Below, piece after piece: positions 9,485 to 17,984 of a stretch of 64,000 nt of DNA. Location of the stretch: contig NZ_JACAIS010000004.1 in NCBI RefSeq assembly GCF_030325625.1, positions 372,001 through 436,000 of the forward strand, given 5' to 3'. Under the pieces are notes generated by a model. It did no database searches. It was not told where the DNA came from and saw only the letters and a list, made by a program, of their open reading frames with translations. Positions within the stretch are counted from its first letter, which is position 1, and each line of letters begins with the position of its first letter. A program made the translations under genes and the position numbers. This stretch comes from Sphingobacterium sp. N143 (GTDB taxonomy: Bacteria > Bacteroidota > Bacteroidia > Sphingobacteriales > Sphingobacteriaceae).

Positions 9485-9738
9485 GCCTTTTGCTTATGTT
9501 TTGTAAATATAGAACAAATATTATCACATTACCAAAGAAAATTAATATTTTTTTTCAGATTAACAAAAACAATCGAAATCCAATAGTATTCTAACATCAT
9601 GCTTATATTTCTTATTGTAGTCAAAGATCTACTTATTGTAGCGGAACATTGACAAGCAAATTAAATTTCAATAAATCCGCATAGGCGTTAAAAAAGATGT
9701 TAAAATTGTTAAAATTTTGTTAAATATCCTGAATAAAA
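9485..9738. other. divergent intergenic region between thrL and the NlpC gene
   Basis: AT-rich and non-coding on both strands as far as I can see. It must contain the thr operon promoter on the minus strand. One loose candidate, TTTTTG then 19 nt then TAATTTTC, lies at about 9540-9575, but I could not fix it with confidence. Confidence 0.5.
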
Positions 9739-9770
9739 TTTGACGCTAAACTGATATTGTATTATATTCG
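9739..9770 (+). promoter_or_regulatory. promoter of the NlpC/P60 gene
   Basis: TTTG (9739-9742), a 20-nt spacer and TATATTCG (9763-9770) match the Bacteroidota -33/-7 pattern TTTG ... TAnnTTTG in all but one base. The transcript would have a leader of about 65 nt. Confidence 0.6.
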
Positions 9771-9842
9771 CAACAGTCCTGTCCAAAATAGATGACAGTC
9801 CTAAGTTTTTAAAAGTTAAATGTTGTATAAAAAAGCGATTTA

Positions 9843-10424
9843 ATGAAAACAAAGAAATTTATAGCGTCCATGCTATTTATCGGCTTATGTCTAGTGTCGC
9901 AGGCACAAACCAACAGAAACTCCAAACCAGAATCAGATCCTGATAACCTAGCCAAAGAATATTTTTCACAAATCATGGGTGTTGCTGTCTCGGCTACCAC
10001 TAATACGAAGCTTTATCAATTTGTCTACGAATGGTTAGGTACTCCGTATCGTTTGGGGGGAGATTCTAAAAGAGGCATTGATTGTTCTAAATTTTCATAC
10101 GAATTGTATGACAAAGTCTTTAATACAACACTTGGTATTAACAGCCGTAACCAATATTCACAAGTAAAAACTGTTGAAAAAAACGAATTGAAAGCCGGTG
10201 ATTTGGTATTCTTCAAAATTAGAAGTAGAAATATTACCCATGTAGGTGTATATATTGGAGACAATAAATTTGCTCATGCTTCGTCAAGCAAGGGAGTTAT
10301 GATTAGTAACCTAAATGAACCGTATTGGCGACGTTATTATTACAATGGTGGCAGGTTACCAGAAGACAATAAATCGCTTACTGCAGAAATATTAAAAGCA
10401 GAAAAAGATAACAAGCTGAACTAA
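9843..10424 (+). CDS. secreted NlpC/P60 (C40) cell-wall peptidase
   Basis: 193 aa with a cleavable signal peptide (residues 1-22, ending QAQ). The NlpC/P60 domain covers about residues 55-165: catalytic Cys81 in GIDCSKF, His133 in ITHVGVYIG, and His145 as the third polar residue in FAHASS. Such enzymes cut D-Glu-diamino acid bonds in peptidoglycan stem peptides. It has a single domain with no SH3 or LysM module, typical of small Bacteroidota C40 proteins. It has its own promoter and terminator, so it is monocistronic. Confidence 0.9.
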   Translation: MKTKKFIASMLFIGLCLVSQAQTNRNSKPESDPDNLAKEYFSQIMGVAVSATTNTKLYQFVYEWLGTPYRLGGDSKRGIDCSKFSYELYDKVFNTTLGINSRNQYSQVKTVEKNELKAGDLVFFKIRSRNITHVGVYIGDNKFAHASSSKGVMISNLNEPYWRRYYYNGGRLPEDNKSLTAEILKAEKDNKLN

Positions 10425-10444
10425 TAATCGTTCCTTAACATAAA

Positions 10445-10487
10445 AAAAGAGTCCAAAGCGTTTAAAAACTTTGGACTCTTTTTTTAT
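10445..10487 (+). terminator. terminator of the NlpC/P60 gene
   Basis: AAAAGAGTCCAAAG (10445-10458) pairs perfectly with CTTTGGACTCTTTT (10469-10482), followed by more T. A strong intrinsic terminator. It overlaps the extended reading upstream of the next gene, which supports that gene's later start. Confidence 0.9.
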
Positions 10488-10533
10488 ACAATTTAATATC
10501 CTATTTTTACCCCATAATCATTGGAATACTATT

Positions 10534-11046
10534 ATGCCCTCAAAGAAAACACTCATCTTAAATAAAGAACAGATAAAACAAAAATCCATTCGCATTGCCT
10601 ATCAAATTTTAGAAGACAATTTTGAAGATGAAACCCTTGTTTTAGTTGGAATTGCGGATCGTGGGTATGTATTTGCTCAGCGCTTACAAGCTATCTTGAA
10701 AGAGATTTCAGACAAAGAGATCCTTTTGATTAAAGTTACCATGAAAAAAACAAGCAGGTCGTTAAGTGCCCAAACGGACTTGTCTGTGGACATTGCTAAA
10801 AATAAAACAATTATCTTAGTGGATGATGTATTAAACAGTGGCCGCGCCTTGGCGTACGGATTGGGCGTATTTCTCAACATTCCATTAAAGAAAATGCGAA
10901 CCGCAGTATTAATTGACAGAAGTCATCATAAATTCCCCATATTTAGTGACTATTACGGCACTAAACTTTCCACTATCCTAAAAGAACATGTTACGGTTAC
11001 TTTAGAAGAATTTGATAACGAAGAAGATGCAGCATGGTTAGTTTAA
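10534..11046 (+). CDS. phosphoribosyltransferase-family protein (PyrR/Hpt-like)
   Basis: 170 aa from ATG 10534. An in-frame start at 10471 lies within the preceding terminator and is rejected. The PRPP-binding motif is IILVDDVLNSGRAL (type I PRTase loop), with an upstream VLVGIADRGYVFAQRL region. The acid pair and SGR-type loop resemble PyrR-like and purine PRTases. The enzyme may salvage a nucleobase or act as a regulator; the substrate cannot be decided from sequence. It is convergent with the mltD-like gene, with 8 nt between stop codons. Confidence 0.82.
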   Translation: MPSKKTLILNKEQIKQKSIRIAYQILEDNFEDETLVLVGIADRGYVFAQRLQAILKEISDKEILLIKVTMKKTSRSLSAQTDLSVDIAKNKTIILVDDVLNSGRALAYGLGVFLNIPLKKMRTAVLIDRSHHKFPIFSDYYGTKLSTILKEHVTVTLEEFDNEEDAAWLV

Positions 11047-11054
11047 CCATGTTG

Positions 11055-12503
11055 TTATTTCTTTATAACCTTAAGCCTCATTCCGGGCTTAATCCGACTA
11101 CCTTTTAGATTATTTGCACTTTTAAGACGACTAACAGACATGCCATTTCTGTCTGCAATTTGAGATAAGGTATCTCCTCTCTTAACCGTATAATAAGCGG
11201 TACGCGAGGCCTGCGACTGTGCTCTTCGAGCAGATCGTTCGGTATTATGCGCTAATTTCGCATCCACGAAATCAGTTTCTTTCTTAATAAACAAACTTTG
11301 CCCTGGTACGATTTGATTTCCACGTAAATTATTCCATGATCTTAAATCCTGCACAGTAACTTCAAATTTTTCAGCAATGGATGCATAGGTTTCTCCAACT
11401 CTAACCTTATATTTGCCATCGATTAAAAGAGCAGCAGGGTTTTCATTCACAGGGGTTGGAGCTGGAGTATTAAGTGCCGCATATAGTTCTTCTACAGGTA
11501 TTTTTCTATCTACAATTGGTAAGACCAATCGTAATGGCGACTCCTCTGTACCATTTAAAATATTCTTTTTAAAACTAGGATTCAGCACGCGTAGGCTTTC
11601 TTTTGAAACCTGCAATGCATCTGCAACCTGGCTCAATGAAATTCGTTTATTAATTTCCAACGCTTGGGTTTTCAGCGATAGTTCCGTGTCTGCCGCATTA
11701 ATATCATTTTCATCAGCATATGTCATAGCATATGTCATGGCAATGAATTTAGGTATATAGTTTTGCGTCTGCTTAGTTAAATAAGGTGCAATATCCCAAA
11801 AAGTCGGTTTTTCTTTTCCAGATCGTTTAATTGCCCGTCCAACAGCTCCCCTACCTCCATTATAGGAAGCAATGGCCAAAAGCCAATCTCCATATAGTCC
11901 ATAAGCCTCCTTCAATATTTTTGCTATTGTATAGCTTGAGGCTATCGGATCCATCCGCTGATCGGTATAACTGTCTACCACCAAATTATATTCTTTCGCT
12001 TCATAGTACATAAGCTGCCATAATCCTGTCGCACCAGCACTTGAAATATCACGTGGATTTAAGGACGATTCCACAACACTTAAATATTTCAGTTCTCTAG
12101 GTACGCCGACTTCATCCATAATTCGATCAAAGATTGGGAAGTAGTACTGTCCAAGTCCCATCATACGGCACATATAAGGATTGTAATTTTCGGAAGTATA
12201 TTTGCTGATTAAGGTTTTTACACCCGAAGAATAATCCAATGGGATTTCTCGTTCAATCGTTTTTAGTTTGCGAACTAACTGTATCTCTTCTTCTGTGATG
12301 ACAACATCATCTTTTCTACTATTCCCAGAAGACTTTATACTGTCAAGATACTGATAAATCTCCTGTTTTTCTTTTTCAATATTTCCTTGAATGAATTGGT
12401 GAGTGGCCTCTCTCATGCCTTCTACAGCGCTTTCTTGAGCCGTGAGCGGCAGCACATAACATACCCCTCCTAGTAATGAAATTAACGTCTGTTTTCCGAT
12501 CAT
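11055..12503 (-). CDS. mltD: lytic transglycosylase MltD type with two LysM repeats
   Basis: 482 aa from ATG 12503, which puts a signal peptide (MIGKQTLISLLGG to LTAQES) at the N-terminus; the longer reading from 12551 buries it. The SLT goose-lysozyme-like domain covers about residues 125-270, with catalytic Glu145 in VVESSLNP, then SAGATGLWQLM and ASYNGGRGA. Two C-terminal LysM domains bind peptidoglycan: about 360-404 (YKVRVGETYASIAEKF) and 436-481 (YYTVKRGDTLSQIADRN). The enzyme cleaves the MurNAc-GlcNAc bond to 1,6-anhydro products. E. coli MltD is a lipoprotein; here no lipobox is seen. Confidence 0.92.
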   Translation of the reverse strand: MIGKQTLISLLGGVCYVLPLTAQESAVEGMREATHQFIQGNIEKEKQEIYQYLDSIKSSGNSRKDDVVITEEEIQLVRKLKTIEREIPLDYSSGVKTLISKYTSENYNPYMCRMMGLGQYYFPIFDRIMDEVGVPRELKYLSVVESSLNPRDISSAGATGLWQLMYYEAKEYNLVVDSYTDQRMDPIASSYTIAKILKEAYGLYGDWLLAIASYNGGRGAVGRAIKRSGKEKPTFWDIAPYLTKQTQNYIPKFIAMTYAMTYADENDINAADTELSLKTQALEINKRISLSQVADALQVSKESLRVLNPSFKKNILNGTEESPLRLVLPIVDRKIPVEELYAALNTPAPTPVNENPAALLIDGKYKVRVGETYASIAEKFEVTVQDLRSWNNLRGNQIVPGQSLFIKKETDFVDAKLAHNTERSARRAQSQASRTAYYTVKRGDTLSQIADRNGMSVSRLKSANNLKGSRIKPGMRLKVIKK

Positions 12504-12614
12504 AAATCTACTGTTAAATCCAGGTCCGATTTTCTTGTAAAAAATCAACAATAACTTAAACGCTTAGAAATGGATTTTAGTATGAATATTCCTATCTTCA
12601 ATAATAGGGATATG

Positions 12615-12657
12615 CTTATTAAAACAAAATACGATTTTGTTCATCACAAAATCGTAT
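12615..12657 (-). terminator. terminator of tatA
   Basis: ATACGATTTTGT (12629-12640) and ACAAAATCGTAT (12646-12657) form a perfect 12-bp stem with loop TCATC. On the minus strand TTTTGTTTTAAT follows. Confidence 0.85.
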
Positions 12658-12684
12658 CTATGTTATATTGGAATAGAATAACTC

Positions 12685-12882
12685 TTATTTATTGTCTTCT
12701 ACTTCAGGTTTTTTTTCGGTTGAAGACTCATCTTTTTGACCTTCTTTAAATTCTTTTACCCCTTTGCCCAATCCGCGCATCAATTCAGGAATCTTCTTGC
12801 CACCAAATAATAGTAACAATATTACGACAATGATAATTAACTCTTGCCCCCCGATTCCCATGATTAATAATGATGTTGACAT
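12685..12882 (-). CDS. tatA: Sec-independent (Tat) translocase subunit TatA
   Basis: 65 aa, normal for TatA/TatE. It has a short N-terminal stretch, one membrane helix (about residues 14-26), the hinge FGGKKIPELMRGLGKG, then an amphipathic helix and a charged tail ending in KKPEVEDNK. TatA oligomers form the pore for folded proteins with twin-arginine signals; the SGNH hydrolase at the start of the window carries such a signal. No tatC is in this window. Confidence 0.95.
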   Translation of the reverse strand: MSTSLLIMGIGGQELIIIVVILLLLFGGKKIPELMRGLGKGVKEFKEGQKDESSTEKKPEVEDNK

Positions 12883-12975
12883 AACTATAATTTCTTGTTT
12901 TTCAATTCTTTTAAACTAAATCTTTTCTCTCTCTTTACAAATGTAATGATAATTATTAAATATAATAATTATTTC

Positions 12976-14265
12976 TTACCTAGCCAACCAGGACATCGGG
13001 TTCAGGGCAGTTGCTCCTTGGTAAACTGAAAAGTCTACCATCGGCACCCCTGTATCCGAATCGACATCTGCCGTTCCGATTGTTTGTCCAGTACTTACTT
13101 TTTGCCCTTTGGAGACACTCACACTACCTAAATTATTATAGACAGTAAAATATTCTCCGTGCTTGATCATGACGATCCGTTGACCATACATCGTTAAAAC
13201 ACTACTCACTTCTCCAGAGAAAACAGCTTTTACTGCAGCTCCACTTGAAGTTTGTATTTTTACTGATTCGTGGTCCCAATTCACATTTCTTCCCACACTT
13301 TCTCCGCCAAATCCTTGCATAACTTTTGCATTGGAAACAGGCCAAGGGAGACGTCCACGATTGGACCTAAAGTTATTTGAAAGTCTGATCGCTTCCGGGG
13401 TATTACGAAGTACTTCTGAGTCTGATTTTCGCGCAGTATTTGTTTTCGTATTTTTCCCTGATGGTTCAGTTGTCTTCCGATTCCGTGCGGCCGCTGCTTC
13501 GGCTGCCCTTCTAGCAGCTTCTGCCCTTCTTCGCTCAGCTTCAATTTCTCTTCTAATAATTTCTTTAATGGCAGCGTTGATCCGACGCTCCTCTTTCTGC
13601 TTCTGTGTAATATCCTTTTTCACACCACGTTCAGTGACAATCAACTCATTTAATTGTCCAGAATAAACAGACCGTTGTTGCGCTATTGTTTTCTTTTCGT
13701 TTTCTTGCTCTTTCATCAAGGCAACCTGCTTATTGCGATCAGCCTTCAATTGTGCGATCTTTTGCTCAATTTGTTTCTTTGTCTTCTCAATATCGGCCGC
13801 CTTTAATTTTCTTGAATCATTAAATTGCTGTAGGTATTTCACACGTCTAAAACCTTGATTAAAATCTTTTGATGCAAAAATAAACATCAACTTGTTATAT
13901 GCATTTCGGTTCCTAAATGCAAACATGACCATTTTTTCATAGTCACGTTTCATCTTTTCCAACTCTGCTTTTAGCTTATTTACCGAGGCCGTATTTTTAT
14001 TAATGTGCTTATTGATTACCGCCACTTCAGAGGTAATTGTGCTGATCTTTTGTTCACGTAGATTTATCTGTTTACTTAAAGCTGTTACTTGTTGCTGTGT
14101 CAATGATTTTTCTTTGGCTATCTCCTTGACCGTTTTTTGCAATTCAGCGATTTCACGATTAAGTTTCTCCCGTTGCTTCTCAAGCTCTGCGCGAGTTTGA
14201 GCCATTGAAACTCCAATCATCAAAATGAATGCTGCTATACCGAGTATCGTCTTTCTAAAGTTCAT
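12976..14265 (-). CDS. EnvC-like murein hydrolase activator with degenerate LytM domain
   Basis: 429 aa. A signal peptide (residues 1-22, ending SMAQ) is followed by a long coiled coil (about 25-250), an Arg/Ala-rich linker (RRAEAARRAAEAAAARNRKT), and a C-terminal M23/LytM fold (about 305-429). In active M23 enzymes the zinc ligands are HxxxD and HxH; here the matching places read NWDHESVKIQT and MVDFSVY, so the metal site is lost. This fits EnvC/NlpD-type activators of amidases rather than a peptidase. It follows the TPR and DUF4292 genes on the same strand, a gene order I recall from other Bacteroidota. Confidence 0.88.
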   Translation of the reverse strand: MNFRKTILGIAAFILMIGVSMAQTRAELEKQREKLNREIAELQKTVKEIAKEKSLTQQQVTALSKQINLREQKISTITSEVAVINKHINKNTASVNKLKAELEKMKRDYEKMVMFAFRNRNAYNKLMFIFASKDFNQGFRRVKYLQQFNDSRKLKAADIEKTKKQIEQKIAQLKADRNKQVALMKEQENEKKTIAQQRSVYSGQLNELIVTERGVKKDITQKQKEERRINAAIKEIIRREIEAERRRAEAARRAAEAAAARNRKTTEPSGKNTKTNTARKSDSEVLRNTPEAIRLSNNFRSNRGRLPWPVSNAKVMQGFGGESVGRNVNWDHESVKIQTSSGAAVKAVFSGEVSSVLTMYGQRIVMIKHGEYFTVYNNLGSVSVSKGQKVSTGQTIGTADVDSDTGVPMVDFSVYQGATALNPMSWLAR

Positions 14266-14373
14266 TTACAGTACTATTTTTTGTGTGTCTGCTATTATCA
14301 TCTTCTAATGTCCTCTACTTACAATAGCAAATTAAATGCGAAAGTAATAAATCTAACGGAAATAGATCATTTC

Positions 14374-15177
14374 TCATTGTATTACTTTGTAACGGGATGA
14401 CACTGAAAAAGGCATATCAACAGGCTCATTAAAGGTCACCTTATTAAAATTAATTTCTGTCTTGATCTGCTGTCTTCCATCCGATATGATCATTTTCAAT
14501 AACATTGGAAACTCTTGTCCTGAAGCCATGGCATAATTACCGTAGTTGGCTTCTAATAATTGACTTTTTGACAATTGTGCAAGCCGAAACTGATAGGGTC
14601 TATTATTATTGTTCAACTTATATAAGAAGTCTAATTCATTCAATTTTCCTTCCAATTGTATTGAATTTGGCTCTTGCTGAAAATTCACACCGTCTATATC
14701 TGAGAGTAAATTAACGGAAAGATTGGCCAATAATAGATCTTGCAGGTTAGAAAAAGTAAGGTCAGGACTTGCAAAACGGTACAAATAGTCAAAAGGTTTG
14801 ATCATATATTCACTTTGAAGCTTGTTCAAGATCTGTACGCTATCAGGCGTAATCAGAACTCTCGCTACTTCAATTCCAAGAGTGGCTGAAATAGAAATCC
14901 AAATCTTCTTATCTTTTTCGATCCTTATGTTTGAGCTAACGTCATAGTTGTCCTTACCTAAGTCAAGGCGCATTTTCGCCTTCCCAGAAAAGGTTGAATA
15001 ATTCAAGTTAGTCAAAAAGAGATTCCGTAAAGTATTTTTCTTTGATGCCCGTGAATTGTCTTTTATTATCAGTTCATTTTCGGATTTAAGATCGGCTCCT
15101 TTCAACAATTTCTTTTTGGAACTACAAGAAGAAAGTAGAAATACCAGCATACCAATCCAAGCTATTTTATTCCACAT
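14374..15177 (-). CDS. DUF4292 lipoprotein
   Basis: 267 aa from ATG 15177 (MWNKIAWIG); the start at 15192 adds five residues that spoil the signal. The lipobox LLSSC places the acylated Cys near residue 18, so it is an outer-membrane or periplasmic lipoprotein. The body (TFSGKAKMRLDLG, IWISISATLGIEVARVLITPDSV) looks like a LolA/LolB-type beta fold; DUF4292 has been likened to these lipoprotein-handling proteins. The start overlaps the end of the TPR gene by 11 nt, indicating translational coupling. A role in envelope lipoprotein or lipid handling is inference. Confidence 0.85.
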   Translation of the reverse strand: MWNKIAWIGMLVFLLSSCSSKKKLLKGADLKSENELIIKDNSRASKKNTLRNLFLTNLNYSTFSGKAKMRLDLGKDNYDVSSNIRIEKDKKIWISISATLGIEVARVLITPDSVQILNKLQSEYMIKPFDYLYRFASPDLTFSNLQDLLLANLSVNLLSDIDGVNFQQEPNSIQLEGKLNELDFLYKLNNNNRPYQFRLAQLSKSQLLEANYGNYAMASGQEFPMLLKMIISDGRQQIKTEINFNKVTFNEPVDMPFSVSSRYKVIQ

Positions 15178-16888
15178 AATCTTTAATCTCAATCTTCTTT
15201 TTTAATTTTTGTTTACTTTCCTCCGAATCGGTTCCTTTATCCAAGGCTAAATTCCATTGTTTTACAGCCTCGGTGGTCTTTCCTAATTTTGACAAAATAT
15301 CGCCATAATGTTCAATCAGCACTGAAGTTTGCGGATTGGTGTTTTTCAAAGCTTTTTGGATCCAAACCAATGCTTCCTCATATTGACCGTTTGCAAATAG
15401 GACCCACGCATAAGTATCCTCAAATGTACCATTATTGGGCTGCAACTTGGTGGCCATCGCTGCATACTTGGCGGCTTCATCAAGCCGCTCTTTTCTTAAC
15501 GACAAATAGTATGCTAAATTGTTCATCGCTGTAACATTTGTACTATCAAGCCGAATCGCTTCCAGATAAGCAGCATCAGAAGCTTTGTACATTTTTAATG
15601 TATTATAGATATCTCCCAGGCCACCATAGATATTGGCCTGTAAGAATGGAGATTCATCTTGCGCATTATTCAGTGCTGCTTCCATAAATTTCCGGCTATT
15701 CTCCGTATCTTTCTTCATCAGATAAGCCATACTGGTAAAATAGAGTATCGTAGCATTATTTGCCACATAGCGCAATGCTTCTGCACCATGGGCAATTGCT
15801 TGATCAAACTCTCCTTTATCCATATCCAAACTCATCAACATACGCCATGCATCAATCTGATAAGGATTCATAGTAACCGCAACAGATAAATTGCTTTGAG
15901 CGGCAGTTTTGTCCTCATTCAACCAAAGTACTTGTCCTTTTACCATGTGACTTTCGGCAATACGCGGATGTACTTCCACTAAAATATTAGCCAACGCTAA
16001 CAGCTGTTCATTCGTATAGGGTGCCTTTGGTCCCAATAAGGTCATTATAATTCGGTTCTTTTCTCCAAAATCAATCTTTTTGGACTCAAATCCTTTCTTT
16101 AATGCTTCAAAAGAAAGTTTTAATTTTTTGTCTAACCGATATAGATCTGCCAAATCAAAATAAAGAAAGTCTTCTTGTGTTACCTGTAACCCTTTATTAA
16201 TATATGCCAGAGCAAGTTTAGTATTTTTGGAAAGGTTATATGCTTGAGCCAATTGACCATACACCTGGGCCAATGTCGTCTCCTGATCCGCCCAAGGTTT
16301 CAATAGATCGATTGCTGCCTTATGATCTCCCGCATCATTTAGCAGTACACTGCCCACCATATCTAAGGTATCCGATCGGGGTTCTGTTTCTTTCGTCTTA
16401 TAAAAATATTTTATGGCATCATCTTTACGACCACCATTAAAGAGCAGCATAATACGTTCCCGTTTTAAGGATGCAGTACGGTTATTGTCAAGATCTATGA
16501 GCTTATCTAAATAAATCAAGGCACTATCCACGTTGTTTTTGCTTTTATAAGCATCTACGGCAAAACTTAGGTATTCGGGTTTTACCTGTATATCCAACGC
16601 ACCCTTTATTGCCTCAATTGCACCATCTTGATTTCTCATTTGGGCAAAGAGAATTGCTTTTGTAAAATAGATATCGTCAGCCTTGGGATAATCGGACAGT
16701 ATAGCATCCAAGGAATCTATTCCTGGCCCAATTTTCCCTTGCTTCAATATATCTTGTACATTTTTGAGTCGTGTGCCATACGGTCTATCTTTTGTATCTA
16801 ATGATTGTGCTTGTAAGATATTGACCATGCCTATAAAAAAGCCAACACAACCTAAAAAAATTCTTTTACCTAAAAAATTCAATCTCAT
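15167..16888 (-). CDS. exported tetratricopeptide-repeat protein
   Basis: 573 aa with a signal peptide (about residues 1-28, ending LQAQ). At least ten TPR-like helix pairs fill the rest, e.g. KADDIYFTKAILFAQMRNQD, LAQVYGQLAQAYNLSKN, AMNNLAYYLSLRKERLDEA, TFEDTYAWVLFANGQYEEA. TPR arrays are protein-binding scaffolds; the protein probably sits in the periplasm. It is first in the TPR-DUF4292-EnvC cluster, which may act together in envelope assembly, as suggested by context only. Confidence 0.88.
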   Translation of the reverse strand: MRLNFLGKRIFLGCVGFFIGMVNILQAQSLDTKDRPYGTRLKNVQDILKQGKIGPGIDSLDAILSDYPKADDIYFTKAILFAQMRNQDGAIEAIKGALDIQVKPEYLSFAVDAYKSKNNVDSALIYLDKLIDLDNNRTASLKRERIMLLFNGGRKDDAIKYFYKTKETEPRSDTLDMVGSVLLNDAGDHKAAIDLLKPWADQETTLAQVYGQLAQAYNLSKNTKLALAYINKGLQVTQEDFLYFDLADLYRLDKKLKLSFEALKKGFESKKIDFGEKNRIIMTLLGPKAPYTNEQLLALANILVEVHPRIAESHMVKGQVLWLNEDKTAAQSNLSVAVTMNPYQIDAWRMLMSLDMDKGEFDQAIAHGAEALRYVANNATILYFTSMAYLMKKDTENSRKFMEAALNNAQDESPFLQANIYGGLGDIYNTLKMYKASDAAYLEAIRLDSTNVTAMNNLAYYLSLRKERLDEAAKYAAMATKLQPNNGTFEDTYAWVLFANGQYEEALVWIQKALKNTNPQTSVLIEHYGDILSKLGKTTEAVKQWNLALDKGTDSEESKQKLKKKIEIKDYVE

Positions 16889-17032
16889 CTACTTCCACTA
16901 AATAATTAAAAATTCTTCCTGCAATATACTAACTAATGTAACAATATTCATTCGAGGAAGTTGTAAAAATATTGAGATTCCCAAGGTCATATTAAAGACT
17001 TCGCTCGTTTTCAGTAAAATAAGTAAAATAGA

Positions 17033-17064
17033 TTTTAAAATGTAGAATAATAGATGTACCTTTG
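17033..17064 (+). promoter_or_regulatory. promoter of the rplM-rpsI-rpsB operon
   Basis: TACCTTTG (17057-17064) is a perfect Bacteroidota -7 box; TTTT (17033-17036) 20 nt upstream is the likely -33. The leader of about 55 nt contains the short stem CCTT-GTGAT-AAGG (17070-17082). Confidence 0.7.
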
Positions 17065-17124
17065 CAGACCCTTGTGATAAGGGGAGATAAATAACATTTT
17101 AATAAATTATTTAAACAAAAGCAA

Positions 17125-17568
17125 GTGAATACGTTAAGTTACAAAACTGTCTCTGCCAACAAGAACACCGTTAACAAAGAGTGGATTGTTGTTGACGCTG
17201 AAGGAGAGATTTTGGGGCGCTTGGCAAGCAATATTGCGAAGGTTATTCGTGGTAAGCACAAGCCGACATTCACCCCACACGTAGACTGTGGAGATAACGT
17301 GATTGTTATCAATGCAGACAAAATTAAATTGACAGGAAACAAATTAGGCGACAAAGTTTACGTACGCTACACTGGATACCCAGGTGGTCAACGTTTCGTT
17401 TCCCCTAAAGAGTTAATGGCTAAATTTCCTGAGCGCATTATTGAAAAAGCTGTTCGTGGTATGCTTCCTAAAAACCGTTTAGGTCGTCAATTATTTAAAA
17501 ACCTTTACGTTTATGCTGGTACTGAGCACAAACATGAAGCACAAAATCCAAAACCAGTTAAATTTTAA
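17125..17568 (+). CDS. rplM: 50S ribosomal protein L13
   Basis: 147 aa, normal length. [20 protein letters not shown] is the standard L13 opening, followed by [13 protein letters not shown] and [10 protein letters not shown]. It starts at GTG 17125. An early-assembling large-subunit protein bound to 23S rRNA. First gene of an operon with rpsI (11 nt gap) and rpsB. Confidence 0.97.
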   Translation: MNTLSYKTVSANKNTVNKEWIVVDAEGEILGRLASNIAKVIRGKHKPTFTPHVDCGDNVIVINADKIKLTGNKLGDKVYVRYTGYPGGQRFVSPKELMAKFPERIIEKAVRGMLPKNRLGRQLFKNLYVYAGTEHKHEAQNPKPVKF

Positions 17569-17573
17569 GGAGA
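17567..17573 (+). promoter_or_regulatory. Shine-Dalgarno sequence of rpsI
   Basis: AAGGAGA ends 6 nt before the rpsI ATG. Shine-Dalgarno use is uncommon in Bacteroidota, so a good match is notable. Confidence 0.6.
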
Positions 17574-17579
17574 ATCGAC

Positions 17580-17966
17580 ATGTCAACAACTAACACTTCA
17601 GGAAGAAGAAAAACTGCTGTTGCCCGCATTTACTTAACTGCTGGTAGCGGAAACATTATCATAAACGGTAAAGACTACAAAGAGTATTTCCCAACATTAC
17701 CTTTGCAATATATCGCTACACAATCGTTGAACGTAGCTGGTGAATTAGCAAACTTTGATGTAAAAGTAAACGTTAACGGAGGTGGTGTTAAAGGTCAAGC
17801 AGAAGCTGTTCGCCTAGCGATCGCAAAAGCTTTGGTTGAGCTTAACCCAGAAGTTAAACCTGCATTACGCGCTAAAGGTTTAGTAACACGTGATGACCGT
17901 ATGGTTGAGCGTAAGAAACCAGGACGTCGTAAAGCTCGTAGAAGATTCCAATTCAGTAAACGTTAA
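17580..17966 (+). CDS. rpsI: 30S ribosomal protein S9
   Basis: 128 aa. TSGRRKTAVARIYLTAGSG at the start and the basic tail ending RRKARRRFQFSKR are diagnostic; the final Lys-Arg reaches the P-site tRNA in known ribosomes. It lies between rplM and rpsB with short gaps in one operon. Confidence 0.97.
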   Translation: MSTTNTSGRRKTAVARIYLTAGSGNIIINGKDYKEYFPTLPLQYIATQSLNVAGELANFDVKVNVNGGGVKGQAEAVRLAIAKALVELNPEVKPALRAKGLVTRDDRMVERKKPGRRKARRRFQFSKR

Positions 17967-17968
17967 TC

Positions 17969-17976
17969 AAAGGAGG
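17969..17976 (+). promoter_or_regulatory. strong Shine-Dalgarno sequence of rpsB
   Basis: AAAGGAGG sits 8 nt before the rpsB ATG, a near-perfect match to the anti-Shine-Dalgarno core, which is rare in this phylum. Confidence 0.7.
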
Positions 17977-17984
17977 ATCAAAAA

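Noticed and set aside
10471..10533. Upstream extension of the phosphoribosyltransferase gene
   Set aside because: The extra 21 codons lie inside the strong terminator of the preceding gene and do not resemble the family N-terminus.
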